Position numbers and translations under genes: made by a program
The notes under the pieces: generated by a model
Seen by the model: only the letters and a program-made list of their open reading frames with translations
The model's database searches: none
Told to the model about the DNA's origin: nothing
From: an uncultured Senegalimassilia sp.
GTDB lineage: Bacteria > Actinomycetota > Coriobacteriia > Coriobacteriales > Eggerthellaceae
Assembly (NCBI RefSeq): GCF_934632265.1
Contig: NZ_CAKTYH010000091.1
Location: 1 to 7,921, forward strand
DNA length: 7,921 bases
Reading direction: 5' to 3'
In this document: positions 1 to 5,387 of the stretch, in pieces
Layout of the letters: every line of letters begins with the position of its first letter
How positions within the stretch are numbered: position 1 is the first letter of the stretch

Positions 1-123
1 GGCTTCACTGGCTAATTGATAGTTTAAAGTGATTCCGTCTGTCCAGTATCCGGTTCTCAAGGTTCCCGCCTGCGGGGTTCGTCCCCCGCGGCTTTCGCTC
101 AAGCGCTTTCGTGCTTGGCGCAA
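1..123 (-). other. Leader of a stable-RNA (probably rRNA) operon with boxA-like element, cut by window edge
   Basis: Downstream of the promoter at 130-158 the minus strand has no credible reading frame. At bases 65-52 it reads GAACCTTGAGAACC, which resembles the boxA antitermination element (core of the type CTTTGAAAAC) found before 16S and 23S genes in Gram-positive bacteria. An A/T-rich stretch follows, running to the edge at base 1, as expected shortly before a mature rRNA 5' end. No anti-Shine-Dalgarno region of a 16S 3' end is seen here, so this is not an ordinary 16S-23S spacer. Which rRNA follows cannot be seen. Confidence 0.5.
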
Positions 124-129
124 GATTGA

Positions 130-158
130 ATAATACGCGCACCCCCGGGCCGTGTCCA
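130..158 (-). promoter_or_regulatory. Strong sigma-70-type promoter, probably of an rRNA operon
   Basis: Read on the minus strand, a -35 box TGGACA (158-153) is separated by exactly 17 bases from a -10 box TATTAT (135-130). Each box matches the vegetative consensus at five of six positions. Transcription would begin near base 123 and run towards base 1. The G/C-rich spacer and the short leader with a boxA-like element suggest a stable-RNA promoter. The promoter is seen directly; the assignment to rRNA is inferred from the leader. Confidence 0.65.
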
Positions 159-505
159 GAACTATTTTGCCTTTGGCGTCATCTTCACATTCTGCACACA
201 TGTGGGGTTTGGAGGGGTCCGGAGCCTAGGCGCACGATGCTTCTGTCTTAGTTCTTAGAGCATGCCGAACTGCGTGTTCAGACTCAATCGGACAGACGGG
301 TATTTCGATGCAGCTTGAGCAGATTCGAGGCCTGGCTTCTCCCTTACTGATGTAATACCTGCTTTTTACATTCGGTCGTTAGTATTCGATTTAGGTTAGG
401 CGGGTTGGACCGCGGATGGCAAGAATGCCAAAGGACTGCAGTCGGCGTTGCTTGACGTTCGCACGTCTAGGAGTCTCGGGTCGTCTGCGTAGGCTGATGG
501 CGATT
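159..505. other. Intergenic region with no supported gene
   Basis: This stretch lies between the putative rRNA promoter and the small membrane-protein gene, which diverge from it. The frames here are short and lack ribosome binding sites. It contains GGACAGACGG at 290-299, the exact inverse of CCGTCTGTCC at 35-44 in the leader. No convincing second promoter, terminator or RNA gene is recognised. Confidence 0.5.
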
Positions 506-512
506 GAGGAGG
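506..512 (+). promoter_or_regulatory. Ribosome binding site fixing the start at 519
   Basis: GAGGAGG lies six bases before the ATG at 519. This near-perfect Shine-Dalgarno sequence selects that ATG over the in-frame TTG at 504, which it overlaps, and is the main reason to accept the small gene as real. Confidence 0.75.
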
Positions 513-518
513 TTTGGC

Positions 519-845
519 ATGGGACGCGTGAAGCTTCATCTTGTGAGGTACATGGCTACGTACACCATCTTGATGTTCGTCAGCTTCCTATTATGGCAAG
601 CTGCTGGAAGCCCCGCGGGGGCCTTGAGCGTAGGGGCTTCTGCTTGGGACACTGCTTTTACGGCGGGCGCATCGGGCAATCCCCTGGCGCTTGCTTCCGA
701 CTTCCTTATCGGGTTCTCTCTTGTGGCGTATCCGCTGTATTGCGCGATTAAGGGCTTTTGCAAGCGCATCTTCGGTCGCAAGGGCGGACTGCGTGGGGCG
801 CAAGGAGCGCTTTCCTGCGATACACCCTCGGCTTCCGCCCGCTAG
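519..845 (+). CDS. Small two-helix membrane protein, unknown function (108 aa)
   Basis: No family is recognised. The predicted protein has a short basic N-terminus (R3, K5, R10), a first hydrophobic segment at about residues 9-29, a roughly 30-residue loop rich in Ala, Gly and Ser with one acidic residue (D44), a second hydrophobic segment at about 61-80, and a Lys/Arg-rich tail (K78, K82, R83, R87, K88). By the positive-inside rule this is a hairpin with both ends in the cytoplasm and the loop outside. Alternatively the first segment could be a signal peptide. The start is fixed by the GAGGAGG at 506-512. The gene stands alone, with gene-free DNA on both sides and a strong terminator 130 bases downstream. 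It is probably expressed; the function is unknown. Confidence 0.65.
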   Translation: MGRVKLHLVRYMATYTILMFVSFLLWQAAGSPAGALSVGASAWDTAFTAGASGNPLALASDFLIGFSLVAYPLYCAIKGFCKRIFGRKGGLRGAQGALSCDTPSASAR

Positions 846-977
846 AGCATAATATGAATCGCCCTGTTGACGCTTTTCGCCACGATTCGCCTTGAGGCTT
901 GTTGGGGCCACGTTGGCGATGTGGGATTCATAGCATGATTGCGTTTTGCAGGTTGGCATCTTCGCTTACCAATATGA
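846..977 (+). other. Gene-free stretch before a strong terminator; 3' UTR or possible small RNA
   Basis: No reading frame of note lies between the stop at 845 and the terminator at 978. An exact 8-base inverted repeat, TATGAATC at 853-860 and GATTCATA at 925-932, could close a 64-base loop. No good promoter is visible inside it, so the simplest reading is the 3' untranslated region of the 519-845 gene. A processed or independently started small RNA ending at the terminator is possible. Confidence 0.4.
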
Positions 978-1014
978 GGGGGCTTTTGCGTGGTCGCAAA
1001 AGCCCCCTTTCTTA
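978..1014 (+). terminator. Rho-independent terminator, perfect 13-bp stem
   Basis: GGGGGCTTTTGCG (978-990) pairs without mismatch with CGCAAAAGCCCCC (995-1007) around the loop TGGT, followed by TTTCTTATT. The T-rich tail is on the plus strand, so it ends transcription from the small membrane-protein gene or from an RNA in the gap after it. Confidence 0.9.
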
Positions 1015-1490
1015 TTAGGCGGCGGCTGAGCGCACGCTATCGCGACTTTTGATTCGCTCCTTTTTCTTCCAGTTGCCGATCTTCGACAAATGCTGTTTTC
1101 GGCGTTTCCGCGCTTTGCCCTAAGACTCCGAACCGCCATATCATTACTATCTTGCATAGCGCATACCGCGCTGCTGATGCGTCTGCCGCTTCGAAAGCGC
1201 GCATAGCCGCCGAGGAGCGCGATAAACTGAACGAGCATCATAAGCGATTTAGCGCAATGCGCACGGCAGGGCTTTTGCCATGAACGATTCGCATGTACGC
1301 GATCGCGCAGGGCGGCGCGATGAGTCAGAAGCATGGCGCCGACCTTTATCTCGGACTCCGGACTGTTCGAGCTTATGGAATCGCGTCAATGCGTAGGGCT
1401 CCGATGTGAGCGACTATGGAGGCATGGCTGAGGGTTTACGAAATGCGCCGGAGACCCGAAGGGCCTGTAGGCTATCCCGCTGAACGACGA
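1015..1490. other. Gene-free or decayed stretch
   Basis: No frame here has a good start, ribosome binding site and coding character. On the plus strand a stop-free run from about 1100 to 1280 has a helical, Ala/Arg/Glu-rich translation, and a 38-codon frame begins with the ATG at 1293, but neither has a ribosome binding site. On the minus strand, 1130-1095 translates as RSLRAKRGNAEN, a peptide style I associate with spurious frames over dispersed intergenic repeats. The stretch may hold a degraded repeat or remnant gene; nothing functional is supported. Confidence 0.4.
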
Positions 1491-1505
1491 TGAAAGGAAC
1501 GGCGA

Positions 1506-2195
1506 ATGAGCGCAGAGAACGCTTCGCAAATCAACGATTTGAGGTTCAAGGTGGAAAACGAGGACGGCGCTGTGCTGGAATGCGAGGCGCTGCTAATGTT
1601 CGATAGCCCGTTTTTCGGGAAAAGCTACGTCGTGTACACCGACGGCGGCACCGACGAGGACGGCTTCACGAACGTGTATGCGTCCTCCTACAACAAAGAT
1701 ACGCTGACGCTGCCCGAGGATTCGGGGTTCGCGTCCATCGACCTGTCCCCCATCGAGGACGACGAGGAGTGGAACATCATCCAGGAGCAGCTTGAACGGT
1801 ATCAGCAGGCGGCGGGCGGCGCCGAGCCGCAAGACGGCGAAGACCCGATCCCGCTAATCACCGAGCTGAACAACGGAGCCGAGCTGGAGCCTTCCTTCGA
1901 ATATCGCTTCGAAGACGGCAGCACGGTGACGTTCCTCATGGAGCTGAACGAGGCGCCCGAAAATGAGCTTGACCTGGTGCGATTCAGCATGCCTTCAAGT
2001 GAGCACGAGCGACTGGTGAACGCGTTCCTTCAGGAGCAGTTCGGAGGGTTCGACCCCGCCGACTCCGGGCAGCAGCGTACCCGCCAGGTATTGGAGGCCA
2101 TGGTGGTGAGCCGCGGCGAGGACGGGATGTGCATGCTGGAGCCTCAGCAGTGCCACGTGTTCTACAAGCATCGCAACGACGCGCTGCAGGCGTAG
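1506..2195 (+). CDS. DUF1292 domain protein with long C-terminal extension (229 aa)
   Basis: The N-terminal part, residues about 14-97, has the pattern of DUF1292 (UPF0473/YrzB-like): an acidic 'ENEDG' start, hydrophobic strands, the signature 'GKSYVVYTDGGTDEDGFTNV' followed by 'YASSYN', and a closing 'DDEEWNIIQEQL'. Family members are small acidic cytoplasmic proteins of unknown function, usually close to the size of this domain alone. Here a linker at about 102-114 leads into about 115 further residues (115-229) that I do not recognise. They include 'FEYRFEDGSTVTFLMEL' and a helical region around 165-200. The start is supported by AAAGGA at 1493-1498, seven bases upstream. The gene stands alone and is followed by a strong terminator; no promoter of quality is visible. 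The domain call is fairly sure; the role is unknown. Confidence 0.85.
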   Translation: MSAENASQINDLRFKVENEDGAVLECEALLMFDSPFFGKSYVVYTDGGTDEDGFTNVYASSYNKDTLTLPEDSGFASIDLSPIEDDEEWNIIQEQLERYQQAAGGAEPQDGEDPIPLITELNNGAELEPSFEYRFEDGSTVTFLMELNEAPENELDLVRFSMPSSEHERLVNAFLQEQFGGFDPADSGQQRTRQVLEAMVVSRGEDGMCMLEPQQCHVFYKHRNDALQA

Positions 2196-2213
2196 CACGA
2201 AAGCGAGAAGAGC

Positions 2214-2250
2214 GAAGGGCCGAATCCTCGCGGGTTCGGCCCTTCTTGTT
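2214..2250 (+). terminator. Rho-independent terminator of the DUF1292 gene
   Basis: Bases 2214-2227 pair with 2232-2245 (14 pairs including one T-G wobble) around a four-base loop, followed by TTGTT. The hairpin begins 18 bases after the stop codon at 2195. Confidence 0.85.
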
Positions 2251-2302
2251 GCAACCCGGCGTTTTTCGCGCGAAAAGCCTGGCAGGAAACCTAAAACCAA
2301 GC

Positions 2303-2334
2303 ACAGGAAAGCCGCCCGAGGGCGGCTTTCCTGT
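2303..2334. terminator. Probable bidirectional terminator between convergent DUF1292 gene and nrdD
   Basis: A perfect 14-bp stem (2303-2316 with 2321-2334) has a four-base loop, and its outer part is A/T-rich. On the plus strand it is followed by TGTAAT. On the minus strand it is followed by a tail containing GGTTTT. It lies about 140 bases past the nrdD stop and is the only good hairpin available to nrdD, so it probably serves both genes and backs up the terminator at 2214. Confidence 0.7.
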
Positions 2335-2471
2335 TGTAATAGGTTGCTTGCGAAGCGGGCACCCCTGCGTTTGCGGGTGCAGCGCGGCCCTTGGGCAACG
2401 TACGGACCCGCTTGACGACCTACGATCACTGGCCGGCGTTCAGCCTCGCTTGGCGAACGGCTAGCCTGCGT

Positions 2472-4694
2472 TTACAGGTGCAGGACGCGGTCCTTGATTT
2501 CTTGGGTGCGGCCCTGGTTCCAGAACTGGGTTCCGATGTATCCGCAGGTACGGCGCGCGACGTTGAGCTTCTCCTGATCGCGGTTGCCGCACTTCGGGCA
2601 TTCCCACACGAGCTTGCCGTCGTCCTCGACGATCTGGATCTCGCCGTCGTAGCCGCATTCCTGGCAGTAGTCCGACTTCGTGTTCAGCTCCGCGTACATG
2701 ATGTTGTCGTAGATGTACTGCATGACGCGGATGACGGCCTTGAGGTTGTCCTGCATGTTGGGCACCTCGACGTAGCTGATGGCCCCGCCAGGGGAAAGGC
2801 GCTGGAAGGCGCTTTCGAACTTCAGCTTGTCGAACGCGTCGATCTTCTCGGTGACGTGCACGTGGTAGCTGTTCGTGATGTAGCCCTTGTCCGTGATGCC
2901 CGGGATGATGCCGAAGCGGCGCTGCAAGGCCTTCGCGAACTTGTACGTGGTGGACTCGAGCGGCGTGCCGTACAGCGAGAAGTCGATGTTGGTGGCCGCC
3001 TTCCACTCGGCGCACTTGTCGTTCATGTGCTGCATGACCTCCATGGCGAACGGAGTGCCCTCGGCGTCGGTGTGGCTGTGGCCCGTCATGTACCTGACGC
3101 ACTCGTACAGGCCGGCATAGCCCAGGCTGATGGTGGAGTAACCGCCGTAGAGCAGCTTGTCGATGGGCTCGCCCTTCTCAAGGCGTGCGAGCGCACCGTA
3201 TTGCCACAGGATGGGCGCCGCGTCGGAGAGCGTGCCCTTCAGGCGGTTATGGCGGCACATGAGAGCCTTGTAGCACAGCTCGAGGCGCTCATCGAAGATC
3301 TGCCAGAATTTGTTCATGTCGCCGTACGAGGAAAGCGCCACGTCAGGCAGGCTGATGGTGACGACGCCCTGGTTGAAGCGGCCGTAGTACTTCGGCTTGC
3401 CCGGTTCGTAGTTGCCGGCGTTGGCCACGTTGTCGTAGCCGTTGCCGGAGCGGTCGGGCGTGAGGAAGCTGCGGCAGCCCATGCAGGTGTAGCAGTCGCC
3501 GTTGCCCTCGGTCTCGCCCTTCGACAGCTTCAGCTCGCGCATCTTCTTCTCGGAGATGTAGTCGGGGACCATGCGCTTGGCCGTGCACTTCGCCGCCATC
3601 TTGGTGAGGTAGAAGTACGGGCTGTCCTCGGTGACGTTGTCTTCCTCGAGCACGTAGATGAGCTTGGGGAACGCCGGGGTGATCCACACGCCTTCCTCGT
3701 TTTTGACGCCCTCGTAGCGCTGGGCGAGCGTTTCCTCGATGATCATGGCGAGGTCGCGCTTCTCCGCTTCGCTGCGCGCCTCGTTGAGGTACATGAAGAC
3801 GGTGACGAACGGCGCCTGGCCGTTGGTGGTCATGAGCGTGACCACCTGATATTGGATGGTTTGCACGCCGCGGCGGATCTCGTCGCGCAGACGGCCCTCG
3901 ACGACCTCGGTGATGCGGTCGGCGTTGGCCTCAAGGCCCAGGGCGTTGATCTCCTGCAGCACCTGGCGACGGATCTTCTGACGGCTGACCTCAACGAACG
4001 GCGCGAGATGCGTCAGCGAGATGGACTGGCCGCCGTACTGGCAGCTGGCCACCTGGGCGATGATCTGCGTGGCGATGTTGCAGGCGGTGGAGAAGCTGTG
4101 CGGGCGCTCGATGAGCGTGCCGGTGATGACGGTGCCGTTTTGCAGCATGTCCTCCAGGTTCACCAGGTCGCAGTTGTGCATGTGCTGCGCGAAGTAGTCG
4201 GAGTCGTGGAAGTGGATGATGCCCTCGTTGTGAGCCTCAACCACGTCGGCCGGCAGGAGCAGGCGCATGGTGATGTCCTTGGAGACCTCGCCCGCCATGT
4301 AGTCGCGCTGCACGGAGTTGACCGTAGGGTTCTTGTTCGAGTTCTCCTGCTTGGCTTCCTCGTTGTTGCACTCGATGAGCGACAGGATCTTGTCGTCAGT
4401 GGTGTTGGACTGGCGCTTGAGCGTTTGGTTGTAGCGATAGATGATGTACTTGCGCGCGACGGAGTAACGGCCCTGCGCCATGATCTGATTCTCGACCATG
4501 TCCTGGACCTCTTCCACGGACACGGTATGGCCCGAGCGGCTGCAAAGCCACTCGACGCTGTGCGCCGCCAGCGCGATCTGGTCTTCGGTCAGGCGCTCCT
4601 CGGGAACGACGTCCCCGTTGGCACCCTTGATGGCGTTGACGATCTTGTTGATGTCGAACGTGACCTCGGAGCCGCTGCGCTTGATGATCTTCAT
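2472..4694 (-). CDS. nrdD: Anaerobic (class III) ribonucleoside-triphosphate reductase, large subunit
   Basis: NrdD reduces ribonucleoside triphosphates to deoxyribonucleotides without oxygen, using a glycyl radical made by the radical-SAM activase NrdG. The 740-residue protein is full length. An ATP cone occupies about 1-92 (MKIIKRSGSEVTFD start) and sets allosteric control. The catalytic barrel carries C175 in 'MHNCDLVNLEDML', C407 in 'CMGCRSF' and N441 in 'NQGVVTISLP'. Four zinc-binding cysteines (C677, C680, C699, C702) precede the glycyl-radical motif 'RRTCGYIG', with radical glycine G718. C401 and C404 also lie just before C407. The frame stays open upstream for 56 codons, but the start at 4694 gives the normal N-terminus and has GAAGGG ten bases upstream. 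No nrdG adjoins the gene. An NrdR box over the promoter suggests control by NrdR. Confidence 0.96.
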   Translation of the reverse strand: MKIIKRSGSEVTFDINKIVNAIKGANGDVVPEERLTEDQIALAAHSVEWLCSRSGHTVSVEEVQDMVENQIMAQGRYSVARKYIIYRYNQTLKRQSNTTDDKILSLIECNNEEAKQENSNKNPTVNSVQRDYMAGEVSKDITMRLLLPADVVEAHNEGIIHFHDSDYFAQHMHNCDLVNLEDMLQNGTVITGTLIERPHSFSTACNIATQIIAQVASCQYGGQSISLTHLAPFVEVSRQKIRRQVLQEINALGLEANADRITEVVEGRLRDEIRRGVQTIQYQVVTLMTTNGQAPFVTVFMYLNEARSEAEKRDLAMIIEETLAQRYEGVKNEEGVWITPAFPKLIYVLEEDNVTEDSPYFYLTKMAAKCTAKRMVPDYISEKKMRELKLSKGETEGNGDCYTCMGCRSFLTPDRSGNGYDNVANAGNYEPGKPKYYGRFNQGVVTISLPDVALSSYGDMNKFWQIFDERLELCYKALMCRHNRLKGTLSDAAPILWQYGALARLEKGEPIDKLLYGGYSTISLGYAGLYECVRYMTGHSHTDAEGTPFAMEVMQHMNDKCAEWKAATNIDFSLYGTPLESTTYKFAKALQRRFGIIPGITDKGYITNSYHVHVTEKIDAFDKLKFESAFQRLSPGGAISYVEVPNMQDNLKAVIRVMQYIYDNIMYAELNTKSDYCQECGYDGEIQIVEDDGKLVWECPKCGNRDQEKLNVARRTCGYIGTQFWNQGRTQEIKDRVLHL

Positions 4695-4851
4695 GCCGCT
4701 CACACCCTTCTTGCTTCTCGCGCAAGGTGCCTGGCGGGCGCCTTGCGGATTACCTTCATCCGAGCGCAAAAGGCCACACAGGGCATGACCTGCGCGTTCG
4801 GAAATTTCGTGAAAATTTGCGACCTCGGTGCGTTCGGGTCGCTTGGTTGGT
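4695..4851 (-). other. nrdD 5' leader with hairpin
   Basis: If transcription starts near 4851, nrdD has a leader of about 157 bases. Near its end a hairpin forms on the minus strand: GCAAGG (4746-4741) with CCTTGC (4727-4722), with an inner GCC/GGC after one mismatch. It sits about 12 bases before the Shine-Dalgarno GAAGGG (4710-4705). It could affect translation but resembles no riboswitch I know. Confidence 0.35.
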
Positions 4852-4857
4852 GTCCCT

Positions 4858-4863
4858 ATCATA
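4858..4863 (-). promoter_or_regulatory. Probable -10 box of nrdD
   Basis: The minus strand reads TATGAT here, five of six to the -10 consensus. At a 17-base spacing the -35 region would be CAATAT, a poor match that lies inside the NrdR box at 4874-4889. A weak -35 overlapped by an operator fits a regulated promoter. Confidence 0.5.
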
Positions 4864-4873
4864 CGCTATTTCG

Positions 4874-4889
4874 CCCCAATATATTGTGT
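4874..4889. promoter_or_regulatory. NrdR box
   Basis: CCCCAATATATTGTGT matches the NrdR operator consensus ACACWATATNTWGTGT at 13 of its 15 defined positions; both misses are in the left arm. NrdR is the ATP-cone repressor of ribonucleotide reductase genes. The site overlaps the putative -35 region of nrdD, a classical position for repression. Paired boxes about three helical turns apart are usual. The palindrome ATCCATGGAT at 4906-4915 is near the expected place but is a poor match, so only one box is claimed. Confidence 0.75.
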
Positions 4890-4929
4890 TTTATTCCGCT
4901 GAAAAATCCATGGATGGGGGTATGGGGTT

Positions 4930-4952
4930 GTTTTCCACCATGCCTGGAAAAC
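4930..4952. repeat. GTTTTCCA inverted repeat (possible operator)
   Basis: GTTTTCCA at 4930-4937 and its exact inverse TGGAAAAC at 4945-4952 flank seven bases. The left arm continues as GTTTTCCACCAT, which recurs at 5012-5023. Position upstream of the nrdD promoter suggests a protein-binding site, but no regulator is identified. Confidence 0.5.
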
Positions 4953-5011
4953 CGCGAAACCCCCGGTCGCCATTCGTAAAGCGGCATTTTTCGAAAGCGT
5001 TTTCGGCAGTG

Positions 5012-5025
5012 GTTTTCCACCATCC
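5012..5025 (+). repeat. Second GTTTTCCACCAT copy
   Basis: This repeats the 12 bases at 4930-4941 in the same orientation, 82 bases further on. The core TTTTCCACC differs from the DnaA-box pattern TTWTNCACA only at the last base. Confidence 0.45.
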
Positions 5026-5256
5026 AAAACAATGCGGATTTCGGCGAAAGGGGCGGCAAACGCATGGGTTTCGCGACACTTTCGCAAGAAGGGGTTGACG
5101 CGGCCGGGCTTCTAGTTAGGGGCGAGAGCGAGCGGCGTTCTCGGGCACGTTTTCCGGATCAGGAGCCGACGCCGGCGACGATGCGAGGCGGGGAACCGGA
5201 CGCTGCTTTCGCCCGATTTCCCGCGAAACCGCCCAGAACATGCCCTCTATTGTTAA

Positions 5257-5269
5257 AAATTTTCACGAA
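5257..5269 (+). repeat. 13-base element inverted with respect to 4806-4818
   Basis: AAATTTTCACGAA occurs here on the plus strand, 13 bases before the -35 box of the exporter promoter. It occurs again exactly on the minus strand at 4818-4806 in the nrdD leader. The two copies face outwards towards the two divergent genes. A shared regulatory site is possible. Confidence 0.4.
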
Positions 5270-5282
5270 CCGCAAGTCACCG

Positions 5283-5311
5283 ATGACATACCCGGTGCGC
5301 GTGCTTAGTAT
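5283..5311 (+). promoter_or_regulatory. Promoter of the cation exporter gene
   Basis: The -35 box ATGACA (5283-5288) and -10 box TAGTAT (5306-5311) are 17 bases apart and match consensus at five and four positions. Transcription would begin near 5318, about 70 bases before the ATG at 5388. No known metal-regulator operator is recognised here. Confidence 0.5.
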
Positions 5312-5347
5312 GGGTTTATTTCAAAAGCGCTTTGCCGCCCGGTGGGC

Positions 5348-5360
5348 TGGAAAACCATGC
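5348..5360 (-). repeat. Fourth GTTTTCCA octamer, in the exporter leader
   Basis: TGGAAAACCATGC is, on the minus strand, GCATGGTTTTCCA. It lies just before the ribosome binding site of the cation exporter gene and completes a set of four octamers in this intergenic region. Confidence 0.35.
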
Positions 5361-5387
5361 GGCAGGCGATGCAGGAGGATCGGCATT

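Noticed and set aside
416..751. A 111-codon plus-strand frame overlapping the small membrane protein gene
   Set aside because: It has no ribosome binding site and an erratic Arg/Cys/Gly-rich translation, while the overlapping frame starting at 519 has a strong site and membrane-protein character.
966..1334. A 122-codon minus-strand frame
   Set aside because: It runs through the perfect terminator hairpin at 978-1007, lacks a ribosome binding site and has a low-complexity basic translation.
1293..1409. A 38-codon plus-strand frame starting MYAIAQGGAMSQKHG
   Set aside because: There is no Shine-Dalgarno sequence, it is short and it lies in a stretch with decayed character. It could be a remnant but cannot be supported.
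1..1500. CRISPR array or tRNA gene in the gene-poor left part
   Set aside because: No regularly spaced direct repeats and no cloverleaf with the TTCRA arm pattern could be found by eye.
2359..2380. Hairpin GCACCC/GGGTGC between nrdD and the shared terminator
   Set aside because: No T-tract follows on either strand and the stem is short, so it is not called a terminator.
4695..4862. N-terminal extension of NrdD by 56 residues
   Set aside because: The frame is open by chance. NrdD proteins begin with the ATP cone, exactly where the ATG at 4694 starts, and the upstream DNA overlaps the putative promoter and leader.
4905..4920. Second NrdR box centred on the palindrome ATCCATGGAT
   Set aside because: Only about half of the consensus positions match, so it was not annotated despite a nearly suitable distance from the first box.
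2391..4979. An 862-codon open frame on the plus strand opposite nrdD
   Set aside because: It is the antisense shadow of nrdD, in which G/C-rich codons suppress stops. Its translation is a Val/Leu/Asp/Arg-rich low-complexity string, and nrdD itself has all family motifs.
5064..5387. N-terminal extension of the cation exporter by 108 residues
   Set aside because: The added sequence is Arg/Pro-rich with no family similarity and contains the promoter at 5283-5311. The ATG at 5388 has AGGAGG at the right spacing and gives the normal protein length.
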